A DNA stretch of 64,000 nt, from assembly GCF_000321225.1 (NCBI RefSeq), contig NW_004451504.1, positions 1 to 64,000 of the forward strand, read 5' to 3'. A program made the translations under genes and the position numbers. The notes under the pieces were generated by a model. The model saw only the letters and a list, made by a program, of their open reading frames with translations, had not been told where the DNA came from and ran no database searches. This DNA comes from Odobenus rosmarus divergens. Its lineage: Eukaryota > Chordata > Mammalia > Carnivora > Odobenidae. Shown here piece after piece: positions 23,971 through 34,198 of this stretch (position 1 is the first letter of the stretch; each line of letters starts with the position of its first letter).

Positions 23971-23990
23971 GCATGCTGGGAAATGGAGTC
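23971..23990 (-). promoter_or_regulatory. ZNF143/THAP11-type motif, copy 2
   Basis: On the minus strand this reads GACTCCATTTCCCAGCATGC, with a full TTCCCAGCATGC half. It has the same orientation as copy 1, about 33 bases away. Paired sites of this kind occur in CpG-island promoters. Confidence 0.65.
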
Positions 23991-24033
23991 TTTCCCAGCC
24001 TCAAAATGATCCGGGTCCCTCCGCCCGCCGGGG

Positions 24034-24046
24034 TTTCCGGGAAGTG
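24034..24046 (+). promoter_or_regulatory. ETS-type site
   Basis: TTTCCGGGAAGTG contains a GGAAGTG ETS core at the right border of the CpG island. GABPA/ELK-type sites commonly accompany ZNF143 sites in promoters. It is a motif match only. Confidence 0.4.
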
Positions 24047-24060
24047 TGGTTTACTGCCTG

Positions 24061-24283
24061 CGAGTCAGTCCTGATGAGATACTGTACCCTCCAATGCTGT
24101 TGGAACCGAAATAAGTATTGCCAGTGTTCGCAGTAGCTTGATTTATTAAATAAGTGTGTTGGCAAAGGGTTGGATGTAGTAGAAGCCTTATAGTGCCGTG
24201 GGCTAAGGGTCTCCTCCGCCTACTTGCGCTCGCGTTTTCCCACCTTCTGCTCCACCACCCTGGAAGGCTCGTCCCCCAGCAGC
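24061..24283. other. Right flank of the CpG island
   Basis: CpG density falls off here. There is a second small CpG-containing patch at 24,200-24,240. No gene or repeat was recognised. Confidence 0.4.
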
Positions 24284-24490
24284 TTGGTTCAGTGCACAAT
24301 GGCCTGGGTCTGGAATCGAAAGGTCCGCAATGCAAAACCTAGCTCTTTCACTACATTTGTAGCTTTGTGACCTAAGGCAAGTTACTTAACTCCTGTTAAG
24401 TCTTGCTTTCCTGTTTCTGTCAGGATTAAATGAGATGATCTATAGACAGTGCTTTGCACATAGTAGGTGCTCAATAAATAGTAGATAGTA
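24284..24490 (+). mobile_element. MIR element
   Basis: The order of diagnostic MIR blocks is clear: a central GTGACCTAAGGCAAGTTACT motif, then GGATTAAATGAGATGA, and the 3' end TAGTAGGTGCTCAATAAATA. It is an ancient tRNA-derived SINE, no longer mobile. Confidence 0.85.
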
Positions 24491-25145
24491 TTAATATTCT
24501 ACCCAACGATTGTCATACATCTAAATCCTAACTGTCTTTCAAAGCCACTTCAATGTCTACCTAACCTTCCATAGCATCTCATCTATTATCTTATGCCATG
24601 GTTTCCTTTGTATTTATAATAAATTGTCTAAACCTCCATCAGCCATGCGGCTGTAAGCTTACTGCGGACTGGAACGATGTTCTAGCTCAAAATCACCAAA
24701 TCCATAGGCAGAAGGATATTAGTGAGAAGGGTCATCGATGAGGATAGGTGTTGTTGTCAAGGTCACCTCCAATTGGCTGGTCCCTCAGCTGAAGGTCACT
24801 GCTCCCTGGCCCTCCCCTCCAGCTTACAGCTCCCTCCCTTTGTGCCTCAGATCTGCAGACAAACACCACATCTACTCTGAGCCACAAGCTACTGTTCCAC
24901 CCCTGTGGTTCCCACACCCACGCTTTTGTTAATAGTCTCCTTGCAAATAAACCCTCCTCAGATCATCTTATCTCAAATGTGTCATCTGCTTTCTGTTGAG
25001 ACCCCAAAGGAAACACATGCACAAGGTGAGCACTCAATGAGTATTTGTCAGCAAAGAGGTCTCAAGATTTACACATCTCATGGGTGTGGAATTCCCCAGC
25101 AAGACAATGTGTCCAGAATCCATTGAGAAAAAGACACTCTACACA

Positions 25146-25146
<1 letters not shown>
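24491..25146. other. Non-genic stretch, nothing distinctive
   Basis: Ordinary unique sequence, with a possible weak L2-type tail around 24,630-24,700. No supported coding or RNA feature was seen. Confidence 0.4.
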
Positions 25147-25185
<39 letters not shown>

Positions 25186-25192
25186 GCACATG
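25147..25192 (+). repeat. (CA)n microsatellite
   Basis: A run of CA dinucleotides, nearly perfect to 25,176 and then interrupted by TATA and CG units to 25,192. Confidence 0.95.
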
Positions 25193-25575
25193 AACTCATG
25201 TGCTAAGAAGACTTGGAACAGGACTTATCTTTCACATTGTGACCATGTTCCCCTAACCTCAACATACACATACAGAAGAAATGCCCCTGCTTCCGCACTG
25301 GGTTCACAATTGGCTGGCCTTAAAGCACAATTAAGCCAGCAGCAGTGCATGGAGTATTCCAAGGTGAGAATGGACCATATTTATTCTGGAGCTCGTGGTT
25401 ATGTCACCCTCAGTTGGATGGCTTACTGTTAAATGCTACTTAAGTGCAATTAAGTTCCCAGGCAGTTGCTAACACCTCCAACACCACCCACATATGCTGA
25501 GAATGTCCTACCAGTGCAGAGCATGGCAGGAGACCAGTCCAAGCTGCTGTCATGGAGACAGTGTGTCTGGAATGC

Positions 25576-25666
25576 TGTAGATGGGGATACACCCCTGGGA
25601 CATAGTTATCCCAGGGAGACACCCCTGGGATACACCCCTGTAGATGGGGGTACAACCCTGGGACAT
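25576..25666 (+). repeat. Short duplicated segment with 63-base spacing
   Basis: TGTAGATGGGGATACACCCC... at 25,576-25,603 recurs at 25,639-25,666 with two mismatches over 28 bases. A third ACACCCCTGGGA piece lies between. It is an incipient minisatellite. The flanks (25,193-25,575) are unremarkable. Confidence 0.8.
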
Positions 25667-25839
25667 CAGTGAATTTTGATGAGTTGATAGCTTGGTATCA
25701 AGATCAGGGTTGTGCAGAAAGTTGACCAGTAAGAACTTGCTATGGCAGGGTTTTAGAACTTAAGAACTGAACTAGAGAGGAAAGGTCCATGAATATAACC
25801 CTGTTATCTATGCAAAAACATCTACAGTCCAAACAAATG

Positions 25840-25990
25840 TTTACTGAGCACTTACTCTGAGCCAGGGTATGAGCTAACCTCTGGGGACTCTGGGGATTCT
25901 GATTTAACTAATGTTTAAGAAGCCTCTACCACGGGTTAGACACTGTGCTTTTTCACATACATTATTTCAGTTCTTAAAGGGGGAGAAATA
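25840..25990 (+). mobile_element. Old L2/MIR fragment
   Basis: TTTACTGAGCACTTACTCTG followed by GAGCCAGGGTATGAGCTA is the typical start of an L2 3' tail. It is diverged and truncated. Confidence 0.5.
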
Positions 25991-26924
25991 TCTCAAAGAC
26001 TTTAAATTATTCTAGGACCCCTGAATCTACAAAGTACTGTTTTCACTGCCTCTTTATGCACAGCCCCAGTACATTAGGAAACTTCTAATAAAGAGATATT
26101 TTCAATGCAGGAATAGAGATTTGTGCACAAGGCTGTCATAGTCAGCTAATGGGATTCCTGGCTAACAGATCATCATACATAAAGCAGGGTGACCCATAAG
26201 TGGATTCAGCTCAATGAATAAAAATTTTCCAGCTTCCTAGCAAAGGCAGACCAGCCAAAAATCTATGCATGGGAACTGTATTGATTTGCCAGATACCCAG
26301 ACCCCAGATTGCCCTTTTTTATTTCCAGGAGCCCGGCCAGCTCTTGTAACCCTAGTACAAAGGCACAGAAAGGTAACAATAGAACAGGGCACTTTGACGG
26401 AGAGAGAGAATGTTGGTATTGACTAGCCCATGGTGGAAAAGGTCTGCGAAGTTCAAACAAATATGATAGTCACCAAGAGGCAACATTGCCCTGGCAGGCT
26501 GCCCAGCGGTCCCTGGTTCTGCTCATGAATCAGTTTATGCGTCCTGGTCCTTGTTGTTTTCATCCATAGAATAGGAATAATCATCCTGGGCCAACCAGTT
26601 CTCTGCCTTCCCCAAGGCTTTGAAAGGGCTTTGATCTACCTGGAACAAAGCTGCTAGGGTGTCATTAGTCAGTGTAGGCAACCTAACAACAACCCCAGGA
26701 AACATTACACCCTGGGAGGAAGGAAAAGGGAAAGGAAGGAAGAGTAGAATGTCTATGAGGCTCTTCTGAGTCCCCTGCCCCTGGTTTCAATGACTCTTTT
26801 CATCCCAGATGCCCAGAGCCATTCTTGCCATTTTAGCAAGGACTTTTGAGCATCTACCATATGCCAGACACAGTGTCCTTAAGAAATTTATAATCCAGTG
26901 GGAAAGCCAGCCATGTCTACAAAT
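25991..26924. other. Non-genic stretch with a purine-rich tract
   Basis: Ordinary sequence. A short natural purine tract of GGAAGG/GGAAAAGG type lies at 26,716-26,747; it is imperfect and unrelated to the 55-base grid. A weak L2-like ATCTACCATATGCCAGACAC motif lies near 26,850. No gene was recognised. Confidence 0.5.
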
Positions 26925-27115
26925 TCTAGGAACTGTGAATTTTTATGAGCATGTATTATGTGCTGGGAAAACTACTCCTGGTAACCCTGAGAGGTGAATA
27001 ATATGATCCCCAGTGTCCAGGTGGGGAGACAAAGTCCCAGAAAAATGAACTGATTTGTTCAAGGTCAGGGTTGGTGACCAATAGAGCTGCCTGACTCTGT
27101 AGTCATCCTGGTATC
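26925..27115 (-). mobile_element. MIR/L2-like fragment
   Basis: GTATTATGTGCTGGG followed by GGGGAGACAAAGTCCCAG and TTCAAGGTCAGG has the order of a minus-strand MIR. It is diverged. Confidence 0.55.
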
Positions 27116-27400
27116 AGTTACAGATGCTGATGTTGGAAAAGGTAATGATGTAAGGACTAACTGGTGGCACACAGACTCTGTGCAGTGTGAATGCAGAAAA
27201 AAGAGCAAGTTGTTCTGCCAAGCTTCATAGACAAGGTGACAGACATTGACCTAGTTACTCTACTGAACTAATCTGGCGACTTCCACGATAGTAGAAACAG
27301 GTCCTTTTAGATTTAATGACACAATAATTGATGATTACAGATTATTCTGAGGTCAGAATGGATGAAGGAAAGTGTTTCCTCCTCCTCTTTTTCTTTATCC

Positions 27401-27432
<32 letters not shown>
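27401..27432 (+). repeat. (TGA)n microsatellite
   Basis: About ten consecutive TGA/GAT trinucleotides. The poly-methionine run in one translated frame is a by-product. Confidence 0.95.
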
Positions 27433-27434
<2 letters not shown>

Positions 27435-27449
27435 AGTGACGGTGATGAT

Positions 27450-27662
27450 GACAGCTTCCATTCATTGTTTTAAGCATTTTCCAGGAATTGTGCTAATACT
27501 TTCCCAGCCAAATTTCAAGAAATCTTCACAATAGCCCTTGGAGGTTGCTATTACTACCCCTTCCTCCACTGCAGAGATAAGGAAACTAAAGCTCAGAGAA
27601 GGTAAGTAACTGGCTCATGGTCACACAGCTAGGAAGTGATGCAGCTGGACTTTAAGCCAAGG
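27450..27662 (-). mobile_element. MIR element
   Basis: Minus-strand MIR blocks are visible: GAGATAAGGAAACTAAAGC, GGTAAGTAACTGGCTCATGG, TCACACAGCTAGGAAGTG. It is old and immobile. Confidence 0.8.
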
Positions 27663-27999
27663 TTTCAACCAACGCAGAAGACTGAATGTTTAACCACTCC
27701 CCCTGCGGTGCACCAACCATTCATCACTTCGTGTGTTTCTATCTCCTGAGCCGGCTTTCAGGACGCCATAGTTATTTGTCTTCCCCAAGTTTTGAGAAAT
27801 TAATGGTACAGGAAAATTTAATGTGTGCACCTCCAAGAACGACTGTGCTGTTTCTCAGTGTGCTGGCTCACCAGCTCTCAGCGGAGGACACCGGTAGTTG
27901 CGTTGCTCTCTCCCTACTCAGTAGGAGTGACAGGATCTACTGACACTCAGCACACATTTCTACCATCTTCTACTGCCCCTTCCTACTGCAGAGGCTGCA
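27663..27999. other. Non-genic stretch, nothing distinctive
   Basis: No repeat family or coding signal was recognised here. Confidence 0.4.
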
Positions 28000-28960
28000 A
28001 AGGTAAAACCTGCATTTCCCAGACCCCCTAAGTGCTTAGGGCTCTAAAGGTATATTAGGCTCCACCAGGTGAGACTCCTCAGGAAGATTTGGAGGGCGGA
28101 AGTGAGGCATCAACACAGACTTGGAGCCTTGGGAGTTTTTTGCCACCGTGTTCCAATCCCATATGTCTTATTCCGTAAGTATCGGAAGGCAGTGGCTCTG
28201 GTGGCAGGAGCAGCTTTTTGATCCCTGGGTGACAAGTACAGTTGTGAGTATGTGTAGTAAAGAATTTAACCTTACCCAAAAAGAGCTCTGACCGTCGTCC
28301 CAGCTTCTAGGAGGTGATCTCGAAGACCTTGAAATGCCACGCTTGATAGGAGTGTCTCTGGTTGCCTGGGAGCCTTGGGTCACCAGATGGTCCAACAATA
28401 TGATTTAGGGTGGGACCATGTTGGAAGAACCAACAACACAATTTATGGCATGTGCTTTGGGTCATGCAGTATCAGTCAGCCTCCAGAGGGTTTAGAGACT
28501 GAGATCAGCCATGTGGGCGATCAGTCATGCCTTTGTGGTAGAGCCCCAATAAGAACTCTGGACCCTGAGGCTTGGGTGTCTGACAAAACTGACAGTATCA
28601 TCACATGTTGGTGCTGGGAAGTAATGCTCTCCTAACCCCATGGGGAGAGGACAACTGATGCTCTGCATTTGGAATCCTGGGCTCTGCTCGTTCCCTTGGC
28701 AATTTTAATCTGTATCCTACCCATGCATATACCATGACTTTGCTAGAACTCTCACAACTTTATCTAAACTTGCAAGTCCCAATGGCAGCCTCCTTTGCCT
28801 TCCCCTCTTCGACTGTGGCTTCCTAACAAGACAATTCTGCAGAGTTCCAGCTAGTTCTGCTAGTCCAGCCCTTCAGCGATTTTATAAAAATCTTGAATTA
28901 AATTGCTTTGTGCTTAGAATACCTCAAATGGTTGTCGTGTCCTGTGTTAAACTTCAAGAC
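28000..28960 (+). mobile_element. Probable ERV-type LTR remnant
   Basis: The arrangement CATGCCTTTGTGGTAGAGCC-CCAATAAGAACTC, then a GCATTTGGAATCCTGGGCTC segment and CAATTTTAATCTGTATCCT, resembles ancient ERV LTRs with the polyadenylation region in the middle. The left part (28,000-28,400) may be a separate relic. The family is not identified and no retroviral gene is present. Confidence 0.4.
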
Positions 28961-29324
28961 AGGATAGGAGCTGGCCTTGATAAAGGACATCTTGTATCAA
29001 TTCTAACATGCAAGCTTTTCACTCTTTAACGTCTCCGAAATCAGGATATGTCTCGTAATCAATGCCAGTTGTAATTGGTAGTGATTTCATCTTTATCAGA
29101 GGCATATAAAATAATGGGACATGTTATGATTGGTGGATTTGAATAAATTCCAGGGTACCGGGTGCTTGCTTCATTAGAACCTCTCTCCAGATCATCTCTC
29201 CTGTTCGCTCCACTTCCCACATCGCACACTGGATCTGATACTCTCAAACTCCCGGGGGCATGAGTGTTCCTCCTTTCTCGCACTCCACACTTTCTGAAAG
29301 TGAAGACAAATGCCCTTAGAGTAA
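28961..29324. other. Non-genic stretch, nothing distinctive
   Basis: Unique-looking sequence without recognisable coding, RNA or repeat features. Minus-strand open frames here have no recognised similarity. Confidence 0.4.
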
Positions 29325-29525
29325 GAGAGAAGTAGTGTGGTATAGTAGCAGCATGGGTTTTGTGAATGAGGCAGACCCAAGTCCGGAACCTCCTTCTGCC
29401 TCTTAATTGCTGTGTGACCTTGTAGAAATCACTAACCTCACTGAGCCTCTCTCCTTGCCTGGAACTGCTCATAGTTGTTGGGATTAAATGAGATAGTGTG
29501 TGCCAAATTCTTGCCCCCTCGGCCA
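29325..29525 (+). mobile_element. MIR element
   Basis: MIR order is visible: GTGTGGTATAGTAGCAGCATG, TTGCTGTGTGACCTTGTAG, GGATTAAATGAGATAGTG. It is ancient. Confidence 0.8.
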
Positions 29526-30061
29526 CTCAGTAAAAGTTGCATTCCTCTTTCTGTTCATCCCTCTCTTACTTCTCTCCTTCTAAACATCATGAGGTCCACC
29601 TCTCACATTGCTCCACCTCCAGGAGCCAGCCGCCAGAGGCTGTCATCATTGATTGCCAGTGACTAGCCATAGACTCAGGTCAAATACACATCCATGTTTA
29701 TATCGGCTACCAGGTTGCAAACTTAGGAGAGGAAGGTGTGCTCTTCCAAGGCAAAAGTAAATTGTTGCTTTTCTTTTCAACCATCCAGCTCTTACTATGT
29801 TTTGATTTCAGGGCTGCTCCAAGATTCCAGAACAAAAGACACTATTTGTGAGCATTGTTATGAGACTCAAAGGGGCCCTGAGCAAAGCAAAATCGTTTTA
29901 TCACAAGAGAATTGGAGAGACTTGTTGCCCAATATAGTCACTGCATGGAAAATGCTTTTTCCGCAATTTCCACACATCATCGCCATCACCACTACCTTGC
30001 TTTAACTAAACTCATAGCCTGTCAATTAATCTACAGGCAAATATTTTTCAATAGTAGTAAC
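29526..30061. other. Non-genic stretch, nothing distinctive
   Basis: Pyrimidine-rich stretches but no clear gene, RNA or repeat. Confidence 0.4.
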
Positions 30062-30069
30062 TGAAAGAT

Positions 30070-30296
30070 GGGGTGCCTGGGAGGCTCAGTCAATTGAGCA
30101 ACCGACTCTTGATTTTGGCCCAGGTCATGATCTCAGGGTCCTGGGATCAAGCCCCATGTTGGGCTCCATGCTCAGTGGGGAGTCTGCTTGAGGAGTCTCT
30201 CTCTCCTTCACCCTCTGCCCCTCCCCCACTCACACACACCCACACATGTGTGCTCTCTCTCCCTCTAAGATAAAATAAATAAATCTTTAAAAAAAA
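30070..30296 (+). mobile_element. CanSINE (SINEC-type) with TSD
   Basis: Full layout: tRNA-like head (GGGTGCCTGGGAGGCTCAGT), GTCATGATCTCAGGGTCC core, CT-rich region, AATAAATAAATC tail and a poly(A) run. It is flanked by the 8-base duplication TGAAAGAT (30,062-30,069 and 30,297-30,304). The tRNA-like head carries the internal pol III promoter of the family. It is not a tRNA gene. Confidence 0.92.
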
Positions 30297-30304
30297 TGAA
30301 AGAT

Positions 30305-30490
30305 TTTAGCAGTTACCACGTGCCAGGCGTGGTCCTAAGTACATTATCTACATCTCATCTGGTCTTCCCAGGAGCTCTACCATTATTAGCCCATTTTCCA
30401 GGTTAGGAAATTGAGTCTTGGAGAACTTGCTCAACTTGCCCAAAGTCATATAACTAGTAAGTAGTGGAGGCAGATTACAACTCAGCTGCA
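30305..30490 (-). mobile_element. MIR element
   Basis: TACCACGTGCCAGGCGTGG, CCCATTTTCCAGGTTAGGAA and CCAAAGTCATATAACTAG are minus-strand MIR blocks in the correct order, directly next to the CanSINE. Confidence 0.75.
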
Positions 30491-31176
30491 CAATGTCACT
30501 GATTACGCTCTTCCTCTATGTCAAAGGGAATGTGGGATCCCACAGTGTAGACTGGCACATGGCCCCTGACCTTCAGGAATCTGGGTTCCAGTCATTGAGG
30601 TAATGTCAAGGTCAGCTGCAGGAGAAATCTGAGTGAGCCAGGGCTCTTTGAGAAGACAGAGTACAGTGAGCTAGATTTTAATATGAATCACTTTACTTCC
30701 CTGTCCTTCCCCCCATTAATCCCTCTGTGCCCTGTGGTTTCTCCCCGGTTCAGGCACTAAGGACATTCCAGTCCTGTGCGTCAGGGACAGAAAGCCATGA
30801 CAAAGAGAGCCAGAGAGCAGAGATGGCAACTCTTAGCTTTTTAATTTTAAAATACACTTTTGAAACTCATGGCAGAAGCAATATAATTCAGAAAAGATTT
30901 GTGAGTTTCAAAAGGTTGGGTTTTCAAGTGTCAGAGGTCAAGGTCTCGGAAGTAAGGCCGGAGCACAGGAGAGGTTTCAGCAGACCAACACTGAGGGTGG
31001 AGGAAGCAGAGAAGGTCCTGTGTGTGTCCTGCCCCTTCCGAAGGCCATCCCCAGACAGTGGGCATGCTAGAACCCCGTGTGGGACACATCTGATGTGCCT
31101 CAGGGCATGGGGTCCCACCTTGTCTCCCAGACCCTGGGCTGCTTGTTGGGCCTCTAGCACTGCTTCCACGGTGCTC
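30491..31176. other. Non-genic stretch, nothing distinctive
   Basis: Several overlapping open frames (for example 30,727-31,224 on the + strand) lack any recognisable protein feature and are not called. No repeat was recognised. Confidence 0.4.
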
Positions 31177-31754
31177 TGGACTGAATTGTGTCCCGCCCCC
31201 AAAGTTCATATGTGGAAGTCCTAACCCCCAGTATCTCAGAATATGCCTTTATTTATAGATAGGATCTTTAAGAGGTGACTAAGTTAAAATGGAGTCATAT
31301 GGGTGGGCCTTGATCCGATATAACTGGTGTCCTTTTTTTTTTAATATTTTATTTATCTGAGAGAGAGAAAGAGAGCAAGAGCACACACAAGCTGGGGAAG
31401 AGGCAGAGGGAGGGAGAAGCAGACTCCCTGCTGAGCGGGGAGCCCGACGTGGGGCTTGATCCCAGGACCCCGGGATCATGATCCAAGCCGAAGGCAGACA
31501 CTTAACCGACTGAGCCACCCGTGCGCCCCAATTGGTCCTTATAAGAAGAGGAGATTAGGACACAGACAAGCACAGAAGGATGACCATGTGAGGGCACAGG
31601 AAGAATGGGGCTCCCTACAAGCCAAGGAATCAGGCCTCAGAAGAAAGTGGTCTTGCCTTCACTTTGATCTTGAACTTGCAGAGAAAATACATTTCTTCTG
31701 TTGAAGTCAGTCTGCGGTGTTTTGTTCTGGCAGCGCAAGCAAATGAATACACAC
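31177..31754 (+). mobile_element. LTR-like repeat family, copy A (split by a SINE)
   Basis: It starts TGGACTGAATTGTGTCCC, continues with TCCTAACCCCCAGTATCTCA and GGTGGGCCTTGATCC, and ends near TTTTGTTCTGGCAGC. The same order of blocks recurs at 36,355 (reverse), 42,331, 45,130 (3' part) and 56,663. The TG start and overall layout suggest a MaLR-like LTR. I am not sure of the database name. A CanSINE is nested at 31,333-31,529. Confidence 0.65.
31333..31529 (-). mobile_element. CanSINE nested in LTR-like copy A
   Basis: A minus-strand SINE runs from a poly(T) at 31,333 to the GTGCGCCCC head at 31,529. Near-duplicate flanks AACTGGTGTCCTT (31,322-31,334) and AATTGGTCCTT (31,530-31,540) are an imperfect target duplication. 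It interrupts the host element in the middle of the word GGTGTCCTTATAAGAAG. Confidence 0.9.
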
Positions 31755-32094
31755 GGTGACCAAGCCCTCGAGCTGCAGGGCTGGGCGGTCAATCCCACAG
31801 CAGTCTGCTCCTCCTGCCCGCTCCCGAGGTTCCGGGACGGGCTCCGGGCTTAGCGCTCTGTCTCTACTGGGCACCAGCAGGTAAGACAAACCAGCTGTGC
31901 ACCAGGCCAGGTGCCCCTGCTTCTTCTGTTTTTCTGCTTAGAGGGAAACTTCTATGAGGCCAAAGGTGTGAACGGAGGGAGAAATGTTGGCGCAAATGTG
32001 CTTTCAGATGTAAGCTAGACAAATAAATTTCAGGGAAATAGCAGAAGGGCACAGGAATGGAAATGTGTTGTATGTCTGTTAAGGGAGACTTTGA
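31755..32094. other. Non-genic stretch, nothing distinctive
   Basis: GC-moderate unique sequence. No coding or repeat feature was recognised. Confidence 0.4.
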
Positions 32095-32270
32095 AAGGGT
32101 GTTGACCTCTTGAATCCTTACTATCAACCCTGAAAGGCAGGTCTGATTATCATTACCTTGCACATGAGAAACAGAATCTTTGACTGTCTTTGCAGCTAGT
32201 TAGTGACAGAATGGGGCTTTATACTCAGGACGGTCTGACTCCAGAACCATGATAACTCCACACTGCCCAT
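32095..32270 (-). mobile_element. MIR element
   Basis: TTATCATTACCTTGCACATG, GAAACAGAATC and CAGCTAGTTAGTGACAGAAT follow the minus-strand MIR order. It is diverged. Confidence 0.65.
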
Positions 32271-32319
32271 TAAAACTAGGTAAGTGGACTTTCTTTTTTT
32301 CTGCATAAATGTCTCTGGC

Positions 32320-32790
32320 TAATGCCTTGAGAGAGATGAATAATCAGCAAGTTGATAAATTATACTCACTTCAAGCAAACAAGCCAATTGTTTTGCTGCT
32401 AGCAGGTGTGGCTTGATTGCAGACCATTAGTGACCATTAATAAAAGAAACTCAGGCTGCAATCCACTGGTATGTTTGCATTTCCCAGGATTTACATTTCA
32501 CACCAGGGAGCTGAGCTCAGCCAATATTTTCATAAGCTAACACCTGCAATAGAAGCGTAAAGCATGATTTAACCGAGGTAACATTTATCTCTGGGAATTA
32601 AAATATAAGCCAAAGGATAATTTGTGAACTTGATCATTCTTTCCCCTGGCTGTCATTGGTCTTAGGTTAGCATAGCAATAAGGCCTCAGGTGTTTTAAAA
32701 ATTTGTCAAACAGCTTTAAGAGGATTCAGGACATTTGGCATCCATTTGCGGTGCATCCTTTGATGCATCTGCATGCTTAACGTTATACAT
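32320..32790. other. Repeat-free AT-rich stretch, candidate conserved noncoding DNA
   Basis: There is no recognisable interspersed repeat and no open frame of note. It contains several homeodomain-like cores (ATTAATAAAAG, GGGAATTAAAAT) and a TTTGATGCATCTGCATGC run at 32,758-32,775. Its complexity and AT-rich non-repetitive character resemble conserved enhancers, but conservation cannot be judged from one sequence. Confidence 0.3.
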
Positions 32791-32794
32791 GTAC

Positions 32795-32870
32795 TGTTGA
32801 ACAAAGGTTTACTGAGCACCTACTATGCCCTAGGCACAGTGTTGGTTCTCAGGATGCGGAGGGACAGGAC
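32795..32870 (+). mobile_element. L2 3'-end fragment
   Basis: AAAGGTTTACTGAGCACCTA followed by CTATGCCCTAGGCACAGTG is the common L2 tail block. Confidence 0.65.
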
Positions 32871-33228
32871 TAGATTGCAGTCTCCAAGGGGCCATGCTCT
32901 GCTGCAGCAGATGGACACAAAGTGACTGTTACAGCTCAGTGGTGGCTGCATTATGAGAGGAGATTGCTGTTCCTTCCCTCAAGTTCCCACAAGGAAAATT
33001 CCATCCCGCATCCCAGGAAAAGCAGTAATAGGGAGGAATTTCAGCCCTCGCCCCCACAGACTCCTCCCAAATAAGAAGGGACTTGTTGGATGGGTAGACT
33101 GTCAGAAGTCACTGAACATGGGCATGGGGCAGGGGGCTCATCCTAAGGTTTAGATTGGGGGCCAAAGTCTCAAGGAAGCTCACAAGTCCACAGGTGAAAC
33201 CACATTCTCCAGTGAAGCTTTACCAATC
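32871..33228. other. Non-genic stretch, nothing distinctive
   Basis: Ordinary sequence up to the target site of the L1. Nothing recognised. Confidence 0.4.
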
Positions 33229-33245
33229 ATAAAGGTGGCATTCTG

Positions 33246-34181
33246 GCTAAAATTAACAAGTCAGGAAATGACAGATGTTGGTGGGGATGCGGAGAAAGGG
33301 GAACCCTCCTACACTGTTGGTGGGAATGCAAGTTGCTGCAACCACTCTGGAAAACAGTATGGAGGTTCCCCAAACAGTTGAAAATAGAGCTACCATACGA
33401 TCCAGCAATTGCACTACTGGGTATTTACCACAAAGATACAAATGTAGGGATTCGAAGGGGTACATGCACCCCAATGTTTATAGCAGCAATGTCCACAATA
33501 GCCAAACTGTGGAAAGAGTCAAGATGTCCATCGACAGATGGATGGATAAAGAAGATGTGGTATATATACACAATGGAATATTATGCAGCCATCAAAAGGA
33601 ATGAGATCTTGCCATTTGCAATGACGTGGATGGAACTGGAGGGTGTTATGCTGAGTGAAATAAGTCAATCAGAGAAAGACATGTATCATATGACCTCACT
33701 GATATGAGGAATTCTTAATCTCAGGAAACAAACTGAGGGTTGCTGGAGTGGTGGGGGGTGGGAGGGATGGGGTGGCTGGGTGATAGACATTGGGGAGGGT
33801 ATGTGCTATGGCGAGTGCTGTGAATTGTGCAAGACTGTTGAATCACAGATCTGTACCTCTGAAACAAATAATGCAATATATGTTAAGAAAAAAAAAGAAG
33901 ATAGCAAGAAGGGAAAATGAAGGGTGGAGAAATCGGAGGGGGAGACGAACCATGAGAGACGATGGACTCTGAAAAACAAACTGAGGTTTCTAGAGGGGAG
34001 GGGTGTGGGGGGATGGATTAGCCTGGTGATGGGTATTAAAGAGGGCACGTTCTGCGTGGAGTACTGGGTGTTATGCACAAACAATGAATCATGGAACACT
34101 ACATCCAAAACTAATGATGTAATGTATGGTGATTAACATAACAATAAAAAAGAAAAAAATTCAGACTAAAAAAAAATAAAA
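33246..34181 (+). mobile_element. 5'-truncated L1 with 17-bp TSD
   Basis: The insertion is bounded by an exact 17-base duplication, ATAAAGGTGGCATTCTG, at 33,229-33,245 and 34,182-34,198. It contains the last part of ORF2, a 3' UTR and A-rich ends (GTTAAGAAAAAAAAAGAAG near 33,885 and the terminal A-rich tract). It is 5'-truncated as most L1 insertions are, so it cannot move by itself. The perfect TSD marks it as relatively young. Confidence 0.93.
33333..33707 (+). pseudogene. L1 ORF2 C-terminal fragment
   Basis: The translated frame contains typical C-terminal L1 ORF2p words: [10 protein letters not shown] at about residues 3-12, [17 protein letters not shown] at 19-35, WIKKMWYIYTMEYYAAIK at 71-88 and MTWMELEGVMLSEISQSEKD from 97. 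Endonuclease and reverse transcriptase domains are absent, having been lost by 5' truncation. It has no initiator of its own, and the first methionine is simply an internal residue. It is not a functional gene. Confidence 0.88.
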
Positions 34182-34198
34182 ATAAAGGTGGCATTCTG

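Larger units (their letters stand above)
23390..24060. promoter_or_regulatory. CpG island, probable housekeeping-type promoter
   Basis: Sequence from about 23,400 to 24,060 is strongly GC-rich with dense CpG, unlike the surrounding DNA. It contains GC boxes (around 23,539, 23,882 and 23,901), an inverted CCAAT box at 23,859-23,865, two ZNF143/THAP11-type motifs and an ETS-type site near its right edge. Such a combination is typical of CpG-island promoters of broadly expressed genes, often bidirectional. Several overlapping open frames exist on both strands, as expected where stop codons are rare. None is recognisable, so no CDS is called. Confidence 0.8.

Noticed and set aside
22867..24136. 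Long open frames over the CpG island on both strands
   Set aside because: Stop codons are rare in GC-rich DNA. The frames overlap on both strands and contain no recognised protein.
27401..27432. Poly-methionine/aspartate peptide
   Set aside because: It is a trinucleotide microsatellite translated by chance.
33275..33604. Second open frame overlapping the L1 ORF2 fragment
   Set aside because: It is an out-of-frame shadow of the ORF2 frame at 33,333-33,707.
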